From contig FZRB01000006.1 of assembly GCA_900199595.1 (NCBI GenBank), positions 88,640 to 152,639 of the forward strand: a stretch of DNA of 64,000 nt. The letters are read 5' to 3'. The stretch is from Lachnospiraceae bacterium. Its GTDB lineage: Bacteria > Bacillota > Clostridia > Lachnospirales > Lachnospiraceae. Positions 8,665 to 16,511 of the stretch are shown one piece after another; the stretch's first letter is position 1; every line of letters starts with the position of its first letter. The position numbers were made by a program, and so were the translations under genes. The notes under the pieces are model-generated. The model was not told where the DNA came from. It saw only the letters and a list, made by a program, of their open reading frames with translations, and searched no databases.

Positions 8665-9237
8665 TTAATCTCTTATCTCTGGAAGAAAAATATAAAACAA
8701 ATTTTTAGTGCTTTTTAATCTGGTAATTTGATTTGTTGTAACATAATAGTATATTTTATTTGCTACTATATCTGCCGCCCTAACAAGAGTCTTATTTGCC
8801 GAATTGCAGTAATCAACAGTAACAGATTCAAGACTTTTAAATAAAGCAGGATAATAAGAAGTATAATTATAATTATGTACTCCTCTTTTAAATTCCATTT
8901 CCAAAGATTCTTCTAGTTCATATCTACCATTTGTTGCTGTTGTATGTTCATCAGAAAAACATAGAATTCTTCTCACATCATAATCATTAATTATTTGATT
9001 ATTTATTAATTGTTGTAATGCATTTTTTAAACCACGTTTATATGCATAATCTAAATATCTTTGTTTCGTTTTTTTGTCAGCACAAATAGAATCAAGTATC
9101 TTTTCTTGTCTAATTATTACAGCAAATTTATATGTATTATTCAAAGATCTAAACAATTTATTTTTTTCTTTATTTTTTATATTTGTAGCTTTTAACTCAT
9201 AATCCGAATCATAATTACCTGATAACCTTATACAAGA
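8665..9237 (-). pseudogene. DUF3800 gene, 3' part (cut by the IS21 element)
   Basis: This is the C-terminal three quarters of a DUF3800 protein. The largest closed frame starts at a TTG at 9156 (LFRSLNNTYKF), but the same frame continues without a stop up to the edge of the inserted element at 9238. It includes FSDEHTTATNGRYELEESLE and VDYCNSANKTLVRAADIVANK, the usual late motifs of the family. Its missing beginning is found at 12773-12912 on the far side of the element. Joining at the duplicated CAAGA gives one 235-codon frame. Whether a partial protein is made from the TTG is unknown. Confidence 0.85.
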
Positions 9238-9358
9238 TGTTGATTGTCAAGTAGTTTTGACCCACTTTTACGTTTAAACTTGACCCACCCCTAACCATTT
9301 TCGGGATGGGTCAGTTTTGTTTGCAAATCTTGATATTTACATTGTGTTTTGACCCACC
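9238..9358. repeat. IS21 left end with repeated transposase-binding motifs
   Basis: TTTTGACCCAC at 9255-9265, CTTGACCCACC at 9280-9290, an inverted GATGGGTCA near 9305-9313 and TTTTGACCCACC at 9347-9358 make four copies of one motif in 120 bases beyond the terminal TGTTGATT. Confidence 0.75.
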
Positions 9359-9361
9359 TTG

Positions 9362-9808
9362 TTAATGAGTTACTACCTGATAACCGTCAGCCTCCATAGT
9401 CGTTACATCAATCATTATGATTCTGCTTGATGTATCCATTACTATATATCTACTTAGTTCAAGGAGTCTGTCGCTGATCAGTTCTTTTACCAATGATTCC
9501 ATCGCATCCTTTTTACTATCAACATTTATTTCTGCCCGGATTGTTTTTGAACCCCTAGTATCACATAGCTCATCCAAGTTCATAAACAACTTCGAGTCTT
9601 CATTATTCTTCTTATCAGAAATGAATCTGTCAGTTTCTTCATCATAGTGATAAGCTTCAGATTTTTTTATTCTTTTAATTACGTAACTGGAATTTACCAT
9701 TCCATAGTTTTCTCTTATATATTTTTGAGCAGCTTTATTACCTTCGTTGTTATATATTTCTACTATTACAGGAAAGTCTGTTTTATCTACATGCATTACT
9801 CGTGGCAT
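9362..9808 (-). CDS. IS21 passenger gene, second (148 aa, unknown)
   Basis: A 148-aa protein and the last gene of the element. Its start shares a base with the stop of the previous gene (TAATG), which implies coupling. The N-terminal part (FPVIVEIYNNEGNKAAQKYI, then YGMVNSSYVIKRIKKS) resembles a small helix-turn-helix DNA-binding region by eye. The C-terminal half is acidic with Leu-rich stretches. IS21 elements normally carry only istA and istB. I do not recognise a family; a role in target choice or transposition control is possible. Confidence 0.7.
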   Translation of the reverse strand: MPRVMHVDKTDFPVIVEIYNNEGNKAAQKYIRENYGMVNSSYVIKRIKKSEAYHYDEETDRFISDKKNNEDSKLFMNLDELCDTRGSKTIRAEINVDSKKDAMESLVKELISDRLLELSRYIVMDTSSRIIMIDVTTMEADGYQVVTH

Positions 9809-10293
9809 TATGACAGCACCTCCTTAAATGGTAGTTCTTCCCCGTTTATCATCAAAGATTCTGTTTCTTCTGAAACAAACTTAAATTTGGGTTCTCTATA
9901 CTTGTCAAAGTCTATTTTTAGGTTCTTGTACTGAATAAAGCTCTTATACATAGCATTTTCATTCCGTAAGCGTATAAGTTCTGTTTCAAGATATGCCTTT
10001 CTGCTCATCGGATTGGGCATCTCATCTGGTATATCTCTGAAATGGATATTTATAAACGCTTCTTTTTCTCTTTCTGTCATCCCTTCAAGAGTGTCCTCTA
10101 TTTCTTTTCCATCTCTATATACATCAATGAAATCCAGATAGTTTCCATGGCCGTCTTCTGCATCACATGGATTCTCATGAACGCTGTGTCTTTTGGAAAC
10201 CCATTCTCGTAATGCACATATTTCTTCGTCTGTCATAGTAACTGTTTTTATGTATTCTTCTAACTCTATATTTAATAAATCCTGATTATTCAT
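9808..10293 (-). CDS. IS21 passenger gene, first (161 aa, unknown)
   Basis: An acidic 161-aa protein, 28 bases after istB. A helical segment with a charged, coiled-coil-like part (RKAYLETELIRLRNENAMYKS) lies at about residues 100-125. The early part holds MTDEEICALREWVSKRHS and a Cys-Asp-rich loop (NPCDAEDGHGNY). There are no membrane segments and no signal peptide. An AAAGGA ribosome binding site is weak but present. No family is recognised. Being inside the element ends, it moves with the IS. Confidence 0.7.
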   Translation of the reverse strand: MNNQDLLNIELEEYIKTVTMTDEEICALREWVSKRHSVHENPCDAEDGHGNYLDFIDVYRDGKEIEDTLEGMTEREKEAFINIHFRDIPDEMPNPMSRKAYLETELIRLRNENAMYKSFIQYKNLKIDFDKYREPKFKFVSEETESLMINGEELPFKEVLS

Positions 10294-10321
10294 TTATGAT
10301 TGTTGTCCTTTCATTTAATAC

Positions 10322-11074
10322 TTAGTTTTTCTTACCTTTGACACGATAGCTTTCGCCAGTTATACTTATCACATGGCAGTGGTGCACCAGTCTGTCCAGG
10401 ATGGCAGTGGCTGCAAGCTTACCAGTAAATATTTCGTCCCATCTGCCCATCGGCAGGTTGGTCGTTATTATGAGGGAGCCTTTTTCGTATCGTTGACGGA
10501 TGATCTGAAAAAACAGGCTCTCTTTCTCTTTATCCATTTTTAAATAGGAAAGTTCATCGATTATAAGAAGCTGTATCTTCTGAAGCTTCATTAATGCTTC
10601 TCTCAGGAGTCCATCCTGCATCTTTTCATACAGCTGATCCACAAGATCTTTTGCATTTATAAAAAGCACCTTATATCCTGCATTACATGCGTTTAACCCG
10701 ATTCCTGTAGCAATCATACTTTTTCCTACTCCTGGAGGTCCTATAATGATTACATTCTCATGGGTCTCTATGAAGCCAAGTTTACCAAGTTCAGTGATCT
10801 TATCGTAATCAAGCGATGGATTAAAACTGTAATCAATGTCTTCCAACCTTTTTATAGAATCAAATCCGGCATTAGTTCTGAGTTTTTCTTGCTTTCTACA
10901 TTTTTTACCTTCAGCTTCAATTTCTAGTAGTTTCTTTAAGAAATCGAGATAACTCATATTTGATGATTCAGCATCTTTTATTAGTCCCTGATATTCAGTC
11001 CGAACATCGACTAGTTTGAACCTCTTCATCAGGTTTTCTATGTATGCTGCATCTTCTTGATCGACAGTATTCAT
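10322..11074 (-). CDS. istB: IS21 helper ATPase IstB
   Basis: A 250-aa AAA+ ATPase. Walker A is IIGPPGVGKSMIA (about residue 107), Walker B is LLIIDELSYLKMD (about 170), and ITTNLPMGRWDEIF with DRLVHHCHVI gives the sensor region, all as in IstB/DnaC-like helpers. It overlaps istA by 4 bases (ATGA). IstB binds target DNA and delivers it to the IstA transposase. Length is normal for the family. Confidence 0.95.
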   Translation of the reverse strand: MNTVDQEDAAYIENLMKRFKLVDVRTEYQGLIKDAESSNMSYLDFLKKLLEIEAEGKKCRKQEKLRTNAGFDSIKRLEDIDYSFNPSLDYDKITELGKLGFIETHENVIIIGPPGVGKSMIATGIGLNACNAGYKVLFINAKDLVDQLYEKMQDGLLREALMKLQKIQLLIIDELSYLKMDKEKESLFFQIIRQRYEKGSLIITTNLPMGRWDEIFTGKLAATAILDRLVHHCHVISITGESYRVKGKKN

Positions 11075-12591
11075 AACGTCGCCACCTCCTCAATGTTTTT
11101 CTCATAATAACTGCAATCTCTAAGGAGGTCAGGATCATCGTCATCGTATTGACCCTTATCCTTTATTTCTGCATCATCTTCCAGTGATTTATCAAGAGAT
11201 ATCTCTCCGTTGTTATACTCTTTGAGAATCCCTTTAAATTCTTTAACACTGAGAGTCCCTCGCTGTATTGCAATACCTATCAGCTGATCCAGAATCCCTA
11301 CTTCATAAATCTCAGAATACATCATTATCCTTCTGGCTTGACGAGTTGGTTGGTCGAATTTTCTGGAAGCTTTTTCCAAGTAAGTAAGACCATTAGAAAA
11401 CATTGAAGTAAAATCTCTTTTAATTTGAGGAATTGAAGTGCTGAACTTTGTAGCTATTGCCTCATAATGAGATTCTTCCTTATAGGTTCCGTGTTTACCA
11501 TCAGCTTCTTCGATTGATAAAACAAAGTTTTCCTTAGAATCATAGATATCTATCCGGAAACCATAGATGACTCTGAATTTCATCTTCTTACAGGCATACT
11601 TAGCTGGAACGCTATACTTATTAGAATTAATGCTTATAAGACAATCCGGACTGATTATCCGATCACTCAGTTTCTTGATTCTGAAATGCGTTCTCGGCAA
11701 TGGTTGCAGACACACTTTTTCTTCAAGTAAGTAGTGCTCATTAGGGATTCTCTTTGTTGTACTGTGCTTTTCATCACACCATTCATTTACGAATGTCTTA
11801 CCTCTTTGATTCAGCTCAGTCATAGAAGCAAACTTATTTCCTTTTATGAATTGTTCCTCAATGTAGTTGAATGGTCTTTCCACCTTTCCTTTTTTACGTG
11901 GCCAATAACAGGGACACGCATTGAGTTCCGTACCAAGATGACGAGCAAGTAGAAGTGCCTGAGGATTATATTTGATTTCTTCCTCGCTTTTCGGGTTATT
12001 GGTAATAACCAGAGCTGTAGGATTATCAATCAGAATCTCCAGTGTCACGCCTCCCAAGTCTGTGAATAGCTCCTGAATGGCTTCATAGATTGCATCTGCA
12101 TCAGCTTTTAATGAGAAGCATATAGACTTCTTTCGTGATGCTGCAAGTATAAGGGAAAAACAGTACACCGTACGATACCTCTCACCTACTATCACCTGAT
12201 ATTCAGTCCAATCAAACTGCGCCTGATCGCCAGGAGGACTTTCGTGTCTTACTGTAGCTTTTGGACTGATATTTCCTGATAAATCATCATCAATCTTATG
12301 TAAGTATCGATAAACCGGGCCTATGCTACCAGTGTACCCTCTCTTTTTGAGTTCCCGGAAAATCCGAGTACCATTAAAACAGTATGGTTCACATCTCCAC
12401 TTGATTATCTGATCCTTAAATGAATCAATCTTGGACTTATAGATTGTCCTCTTGTAGGTGGGCTGTTCCTTTTCTTTGATTAGTTTTCTTACTGTGTTCC
12501 GGGACATACCAAGAATCCTTGCTGTTTCTCTAATGGATTCGGTCTTCTTGTATACTTCCTGGACAGCAGCCCAGTCTTGCAATTTCTTCAC
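11071..12591 (-). CDS. istA: IS21 transposase IstA
   Basis: A 506-aa DDE transposase. An N-terminal HTH (ESIRETARILGMSRNTVRKLI, about residues 18-38) is followed by an rve integrase core: QAQFDWTEYQ holds the first Asp, ILIDNPTAL the second region, and YWPRKKGKVERPF the Glu region. The C-terminal part has the beta-rich domain usual for IstA. The start is a GTG just past a GGAGGGATG; the leader forms a hairpin next to this site. No stop or frameshift is seen, so it is probably functional. Confidence 0.95.
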   Translation of the reverse strand: MKKLQDWAAVQEVYKKTESIRETARILGMSRNTVRKLIKEKEQPTYKRTIYKSKIDSFKDQIIKWRCEPYCFNGTRIFRELKKRGYTGSIGPVYRYLHKIDDDLSGNISPKATVRHESPPGDQAQFDWTEYQVIVGERYRTVYCFSLILAASRKKSICFSLKADADAIYEAIQELFTDLGGVTLEILIDNPTALVITNNPKSEEEIKYNPQALLLARHLGTELNACPCYWPRKKGKVERPFNYIEEQFIKGNKFASMTELNQRGKTFVNEWCDEKHSTTKRIPNEHYLLEEKVCLQPLPRTHFRIKKLSDRIISPDCLISINSNKYSVPAKYACKKMKFRVIYGFRIDIYDSKENFVLSIEEADGKHGTYKEESHYEAIATKFSTSIPQIKRDFTSMFSNGLTYLEKASRKFDQPTRQARRIMMYSEIYEVGILDQLIGIAIQRGTLSVKEFKGILKEYNNGEISLDKSLEDDAEIKDKGQYDDDDPDLLRDCSYYEKNIEEVATL

Positions 12592-12606
12592 CTTCTTTCA
12601 TCCCTC

Positions 12607-12630
12607 CTCTCTGTAAAGAAATACAGAGAG
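12607..12630 (-). promoter_or_regulatory. istA: Hairpin beside the istA ribosome binding site
   Basis: In the istA mRNA, CTCTCTGTA pairs with TACAGAGAG across a six-base loop, directly joined to GGAGGG, the likely ribosome binding site. It could limit istA translation from read-through transcripts entering from outside, a control known for other insertion sequences. Confidence 0.5.
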
Positions 12631-12650
12631 CAGTATAGAGATGTAATAAA

Positions 12651-12772
12651 GGTGGGTCAAATCTAAGTATTAAATTTTCAAAGAACAATGTATATCAAAC
12701 AGGGGTTATCACCACATAGGGTGGGTCAAATCTGACCGTTAAACCCGGGTCAATTTTTATTATAAATCAACA
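12651..12772. repeat. IS21 right end with repeated transposase-binding motifs
   Basis: GGTGGGTCAAATCT occurs at 12651-12664 and again at 12720-12733. A third, shorter copy (CGGGTCAATTTTT) begins near 12746, before the terminal AATCAACA. The motif is the complement of the left-end TTGACCCAC. Confidence 0.75.
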
Positions 12773-12912
12773 CAAGATTCTACATGAATATACTTTCTTG
12801 TAGCAATCTCTTTTTCTTCTTTATCGAGATAGATTACTCCAGCAAAAACATAATAATCATTATGAGTTTTATCGAACACACCCGACTCATCAGAATAAAC
12901 CCAAATATTCAT
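12773..12912 (-). pseudogene. DUF3800 gene, 5' part (cut by the IS21 element)
   Basis: This holds the true start and first 46 codons of the DUF3800 protein: MNIWVYSDESGVF carries the DESG motif that marks the family N-terminus, followed by YYVFAGVIYLD. A GGAGGAATT ribosome binding site fixes the start at 12912. The frame is cut at 12773 by the insertion. It lies only a few bases after the terminator of a structured RNA on the same strand. DUF3800 is of unknown biochemical function. Confidence 0.88.
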
Positions 12913-12927
12913 AATTCCTCCAATAAC

Positions 12928-13024
12928 AAAAAAACCGCCTCACGGCGGCCCGCGACCGGCGCACTAAATAGTAACGCTTAAACGTTAATTCGGTAACGCG
13001 GGTATACAGCGTATCTCTACCTGC
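12928..13024 (-). ncRNA. Structured RNA upstream of the DUF3800 gene, with own promoter and terminator
   Basis: On the minus strand an RNA of about 95 bases can be drawn. A short hairpin AUAC-GCU-GUAU is followed by an outer stem CCCGCG/CGCGGG continued by ACCG/CGGU. That stem encloses two hairpins (AACG/CGUU and ACUA/UAGU) as a junction. The final GC-rich hairpin CCGCC-GUGA-GGCGG runs into seven U's. A promoter with TATAAT lies seven bases ahead of the predicted 5' end. The DUF3800 ribosome binding site comes right after the terminator. Conserved RNA motifs upstream of DUF3800 genes have been described by comparative genomics (the DUF3800 RNA motifs of Weinberg and colleagues); whether this is one of them needs a covariance search. 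Confidence 0.75.
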
Positions 13025-13030
13025 ATTTAT

Positions 13031-13059
13031 ATTATAAAACAAATATAACTAAAAATCAA
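13031..13059 (-). promoter_or_regulatory. Promoter of the DUF3800-linked RNA
   Basis: On the minus strand: TTGATT at 13059-13054, a 17-base spacer, TATAAT at 13036-13031. The -10 box is a perfect match to consensus. The expected RNA start is near 13024, where the paired structure begins. Confidence 0.7.
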
Positions 13060-13115
13060 CAAATTGTGAGGAAAATCTGTCAAAAATATCTATATTTATA
13101 GTTTATATTATTTTA

Positions 13116-14060
13116 TTAAATCCAATCTGGTAATTCCTGTAAATCTTTAATCCTCGCCATTTCTCTCTCCGTAGATTCTCTCATAACCAACTGAGCTATT
13201 TTTAATATAATATCTTTCATTTTAGAATAAGCCTCATCTGAATAAATAGTACTGCTTTTATTTATTCCATTTATAAAAGACATAATATATTGTAAAAATG
13301 GCGTAGGGATAGCAATATCTGAAATATCTTCCCATTCTGTATATGAGTCTTTTGCGTATTCTTCTGAAGCTATATGATCACATTCACCTTTACACGCAAC
13401 ATAAATATATGAATACCTTTTTTTATTATTTGTCTTATTGTATTTGCTATCAACAACAAATCCAACGATACCTTGATATTCTTTTATAATATTAGGCTGC
13501 AATAAGTCTTTTCCACAAATATCACAGTATAACGGTTGGTATTTTCCATAAAGTTTTATTGGTTCGTAAGTATCACGATAAATCTTTTTAAATGAATTTG
13601 GAAAAAACCGCTGAACTATTTTCTCCATTTTAGGTTCATCCAAAAGAATTCTTTCTATTTTTTCATTATCAAACACTTGAATAAATAACCTTGAATGATA
13701 TGAGTTAAACTTATCATTTAAGGTACTACTTACAATAGTCGAATAAAAGCCTATAAATCCATCACAATTAAATCTATCCACTCTTCCAGTAATATCTATT
13801 TCATCTTTATCAGTTACCGACTTACCACTATGAACAAAATGTTTACATGATACAAGCCACTTTATTTTCGTGTCACCAAGCTTTCCCGTTCTTTTTTCTT
13901 CAATAATTATATCTCTACCTCCATCTGGACCTCGGTCTGGACCATCAGAAATAATAAATCCTAACGTATGAAAAAACTCTCTAGCAAATAATTCAAAAGA
14001 ATCTTGTTTACCATCCCCACAATTTGCTGGCATGATTTCTTTAAAATCTATTAATGACAT
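13116..14060 (-). CDS. Mrr-like restriction endonuclease-fold protein with zinc motif
   Basis: A 314-aa protein. The start at 14060 is chosen because GAGGGGG precedes it; a longer frame upstream begins in a hydrophobic, non-typical stretch. Residues 20-75 hold the nuclease core: FELFAREFF, GPDGGRDIII and KWLVSCKHF, matching the PD-(D/E)xK pattern of Mrr-type enzymes (Asp of GGRD, then CxK). Later come CDICGKDL and ACKGECDH, a likely four-Cys zinc site. Such proteins cut modified or foreign DNA; the substrate is unknown. It lies next to the DUF3800/RNA unit in the accessory block, so a defence role is inferred. Confidence 0.7.
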   Translation of the reverse strand: MSLIDFKEIMPANCGDGKQDSFELFAREFFHTLGFIISDGPDRGPDGGRDIIIEEKRTGKLGDTKIKWLVSCKHFVHSGKSVTDKDEIDITGRVDRFNCDGFIGFYSTIVSSTLNDKFNSYHSRLFIQVFDNEKIERILLDEPKMEKIVQRFFPNSFKKIYRDTYEPIKLYGKYQPLYCDICGKDLLQPNIIKEYQGIVGFVVDSKYNKTNNKKRYSYIYVACKGECDHIASEEYAKDSYTEWEDISDIAIPTPFLQYIMSFINGINKSSTIYSDEAYSKMKDIILKIAQLVMRESTEREMARIKDLQELPDWI

Positions 14061-14208
14061 ATTAACCCCCTCAAAAAACAGTCCCGAACTATAAGTATAA
14101 ATAATACAAGTTTTATCAATAATAATATTATAATAAATCAGAACAATTAATATAATAACAGTAATCAAATAATATTGATGGCAAGTACTACTATGAACAC
14201 GCTGTGTA

Positions 14209-14790
14209 TTATTCTGTCTTGTATTCTAAAATCCATGCCATCACCAATGGTATAATAATTACACTAGCAATAAACTCAAGAACAGAGGTTCCTTCACTCT
14301 TATTAATAAATATATTATCAAATTGGTTTATTATTACCACAGTCGTCAGTGAAAGCATCAACGTACTCCTTAGTAGCAGAACAGTAACTCGAATATCTGA
14401 AAGATTAATTATCCAATCATTAATTATTCTCATAAATGTTAAAATACTACCAATTATCATAAATATCTGTTCAAGCAACGCAAAAATAAAACAAAATGTA
14501 AGTATAAAAACTTCAATAATTACATCTAATAATATAAGAATAAAACAAGATAGAGAATTAAATATTCTAGTTCTTATTTTATTATTTCTATAACATGTTA
14601 TAAGCATTCGTCTATTTAAAAACTTGGATTTTTGATTAGAAAAAAAATGAACAAATTGATCAAAATCAAAAAAACGCTTTGAGATTTTGTTTTTTATCAA
14701 TAATAATAAAGCCTTTACAAAATAAAACAATATAATCAGCCCTAAAAAAATAATACACTTATAACTATTATCACAGAAAAAGCAGTCCAT
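14209..14790 (-). CDS. Hydrophobic membrane protein, second of a pair
   Basis: A 193-aa protein with about four to five membrane segments (near residues 13-32, 80-120 as a long hydrophobic block, 135-155 and 168-186). The early MDCFFCDNS has two Cys. It overlaps the upstream membrane gene by 49 bases in another frame, which suggests tight coupling. The base composition is very AT-rich, as in the rest of this block. No family is recognised. The two genes probably make one membrane complex. Confidence 0.55.
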   Translation of the reverse strand: MDCFFCDNSYKCIIFLGLIILFYFVKALLLLIKNKISKRFFDFDQFVHFFSNQKSKFLNRRMLITCYRNNKIRTRIFNSLSCFILILLDVIIEVFILTFCFIFALLEQIFMIIGSILTFMRIINDWIINLSDIRVTVLLLRSTLMLSLTTVVIINQFDNIFINKSEGTSVLEFIASVIIIPLVMAWILEYKTE

Positions 14791-15251
14791 AAATCCTCTA
14801 TCTTACTATTACCCATACAATTTCCTAATGATATAAATCTCTCGGGTATATTAAAGTTGTTTAGAATCATCACCACAACTGAAATAGACATAAATGAAAA
14901 CTGTAATCGATATGAATCAGATTTATAATTACCTTTTTTTAGAATACTGCTAATACTATTTAATGATTCTATTGATTCATTTATTCTAAGCAAATATACA
15001 TAGGTAGATATAAAAATAATCCCCCAAACAAATTTAAATATAAAGAGAATACAGAACAATGTTGAAACAATTATAATCATTCCAATATTGGAAATGATTT
15101 TTTCGGCAGAAATGTGGGATATACGTCTTGATTTTTTATAAACATTAGTCTTATTAGAAATGGAAGGGATAACTAATAAAGGATATATGCATACTAATAC
15201 AGGAATTACTAAATCAAATATTAGCACAAGAATATTAATAAAAGCCATCAT
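14742..15251 (-). CDS. Hydrophobic membrane protein, first of a pair
   Basis: A 169-aa protein with membrane segments near residues 5-27, 55-90, 118-135 and 152-169. A basic loop (VYKKSRRISHIS) lies after the first helix, predicting a cytoplasmic loop. The start may be 15251 or 15248 (two ATGs in a row); the ribosome binding site is poor (GAGTTGATG). It follows a structured leader with a terminator. No family is recognised. It precedes the Mrr-like gene on the same strand. Confidence 0.55.
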   Translation of the reverse strand: MMAFINILVLIFDLVIPVLVCIYPLLVIPSISNKTNVYKKSRRISHISAEKIISNIGMIIIVSTLFCILFIFKFVWGIIFISTYVYLLRINESIESLNSISSILKKGNYKSDSYRLQFSFMSISVVVMILNNFNIPERFISLGNCMGNSKIEDLWTAFSVIIVISVLFF

Positions 15252-15267
15252 ACATCAACTCAAAAGC

Positions 15268-15345
15268 AAAAAAGCCTCACTAGGCATACCACCAATCCAC
15301 AATAAAAATTACTGGTAGTCCACTACTACATACTACTGTATTTTT
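15268..15345 (-). ncRNA. Structured leader or small RNA with terminator before the membrane pair
   Basis: In the minus-strand RNA, ACUACCA pairs with UGGUGGU around an inner hairpin GUAAU/AUUGU. It is followed by GCCU-AGUG-AGGC and six U's, a terminator that ends 16 bases before the first ATG. It shares the layout (fold, GUGAGGC-containing terminator hairpin, gene) of the DUF3800-linked RNA. A convincing promoter was not found, so it may be an attenuator leader. Confidence 0.45.
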
Positions 15346-15629
15346 CATTGCATTTCACACAATGATTAAACTAATTCATTCAACTGTAATCGTTTTATCG
15401 TATATTTTTTTCAAGCTTAAATCTACGATAAGTATATTCCAAAAGAGTCTATTTCATCAAAATTCTAAATTATGTTATAACAGAATATTATCAATACTCA
15501 AAAAATCACTGCAAGACCTATTTGTAAAAACAACTCTTTACACTTTCAAAGATTATTTATAATCAGTAATTAATACTAAATTATGTTCGTCAACTAGAAA
15601 GTGGCTCACATTTATAATAGCGAATATAA
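15346..15629. other. AT-rich spacer without a recognised gene
   Basis: No supported gene is seen. Near the left end are repeats of ACTACTACAT and TACTACTG. At the right end AAAGTGGCT (15598-15606) is complementary to AGCCACTTT inside the end of rmlA (15646-15654), giving a possible weak rmlA terminator. Confidence 0.3.
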
Positions 15630-16511
15630 CTAAATTATCCCCTCAGCCACTTTCTTTAAATGTTCTCCATACGGACTCTTTCCATATGCTATAGCTGATT
15701 CAAGTAACTTCTCTTTATCAATAAATCCATTTAGAAATGCTATCTCTTCAGGAGCAGATATTGTAATACCCTGACGACTTTGTATCATCTCCACAAATTC
15801 TGCTGCCTGCAATAATGATGTCATCGTTCCTGTGTCTAACCAAGCAAAACCACGACCTAAAAGCTGGACATCAAGTAGAGTATCCGTTAAATACATATCA
15901 TTGAGAGTTGTGATTTCAAGCTCCCCTCTGTCGCTCGGCTTTACCTGATTTGCTCTCTTACTCACACCAGCCGGGTAGAAATAAAGACCCGTTACAGCAT
16001 AATTTGATTTCGGATTTTGAGGTTTTTCTTCTATACTCAGTGCATGCCCCTGTTCATCAAAATCAACTACTCCAAATCTTTCCGGATCGGGAACATAGTA
16101 TCCGAAAACAGTCGCTCTCCCATTCTCTTCTGCATTAAACACAGCTTCTTTCAGCATAGTTCTAAAACTGTCACCATAAAAAATATTATCTCCAAGGACC
16201 ATAGCGCATGCATCGTCTCCTATGAATTCCTCACCAAGTATGAATGCTTGAGCTAATCCATCCGGGCTTGGTTGAACACAGTATGATAAGTTGATTCCGA
16301 ACTGTGATCCGTCACCTAATAACGCTTCAAACCTTGGAGTATCATCTGGAGTAGAAATAATAAGAATATCCTTAATCCCAGCAAGCATCAGAGTGCTTAA
16401 CGGATAATAGATCATCGGTTTATCATATATAGGAAGTAACTGTTTGGACGTTACTTTTGTTAATGGATAAAGTCTTGTACCTGAGCCTCCTGCTAAAACT
16501 ATACCTTTCAT
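15630..16511 (-). CDS. rmlA: Glucose-1-phosphate thymidylyltransferase RmlA
   Basis: A 293-aa enzyme that joins glucose 1-phosphate to dTTP to make dTDP-glucose. [20 protein letters not shown] (nucleotide binding), [11 protein letters not shown] (metal site) and [10 protein letters not shown] are textbook RmlA motifs, and length is normal. An AGAGGTAGGAT ribosome binding site fixes the start. Its product feeds RmlB, encoded 3 kb upstream in the same direction. A decayed second copy lies at 25.1-25.6 kb, so this one is the working gene. Confidence 0.95.
   Translation of the reverse strand: MKGIVLAGGSGTRLYPLTKVTSKQLLPIYDKPMIYYPLSTLMLAGIKDILIISTPDDTPRFEALLGDGSQFGINLSYCVQPSPDGLAQAFILGEEFIGDDACAMVLGDNIFYGDSFRTMLKEAVFNAEENGRATVFGYYVPDPERFGVVDFDEQGHALSIEEKPQNPKSNYAVTGLYFYPAGVSKRANQVKPSDRGELEITTLNDMYLTDTLLDVQLLGRGFAWLDTGTMTSLLQAAEFVEMIQSRQGITISAPEEIAFLNGFIDKEKLLESAIAYGKSPYGEHLKKVAEGII

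Larger units (their letters stand above)
9238..12772 (-). mobile_element. IS21-family insertion sequence with two passenger genes
   Basis: The ends are TGTTGATT at 9238 and its complement AATCAACA at 12772, flanked on both sides by CAAGA (9233-9237 and 12773-12777), a 5-bp target duplication. This gives 3,535 bases. Inside lie, in order of transcription, istA, istB and two further small genes in tight coupling. Multiple TTGACCCAC motifs sit at both ends, as expected for transposase binding sites in IS21. Four intact frames and perfect ends suggest a recent, perhaps still active, insertion into the DUF3800 gene. Confidence 0.92.

Noticed and set aside
12784..12981. Plus-strand 65-codon frame over the DUF3800 start and its RNA
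   Set aside because: It lies antisense to the DUF3800 5' part and to the GC-rich terminator of the RNA, and looks like chance.
15362..15562. Plus-strand 66-codon frame in the spacer before rmlA
   Set aside because: Low-complexity AT-rich sequence, no ribosome binding site, no domain pattern.
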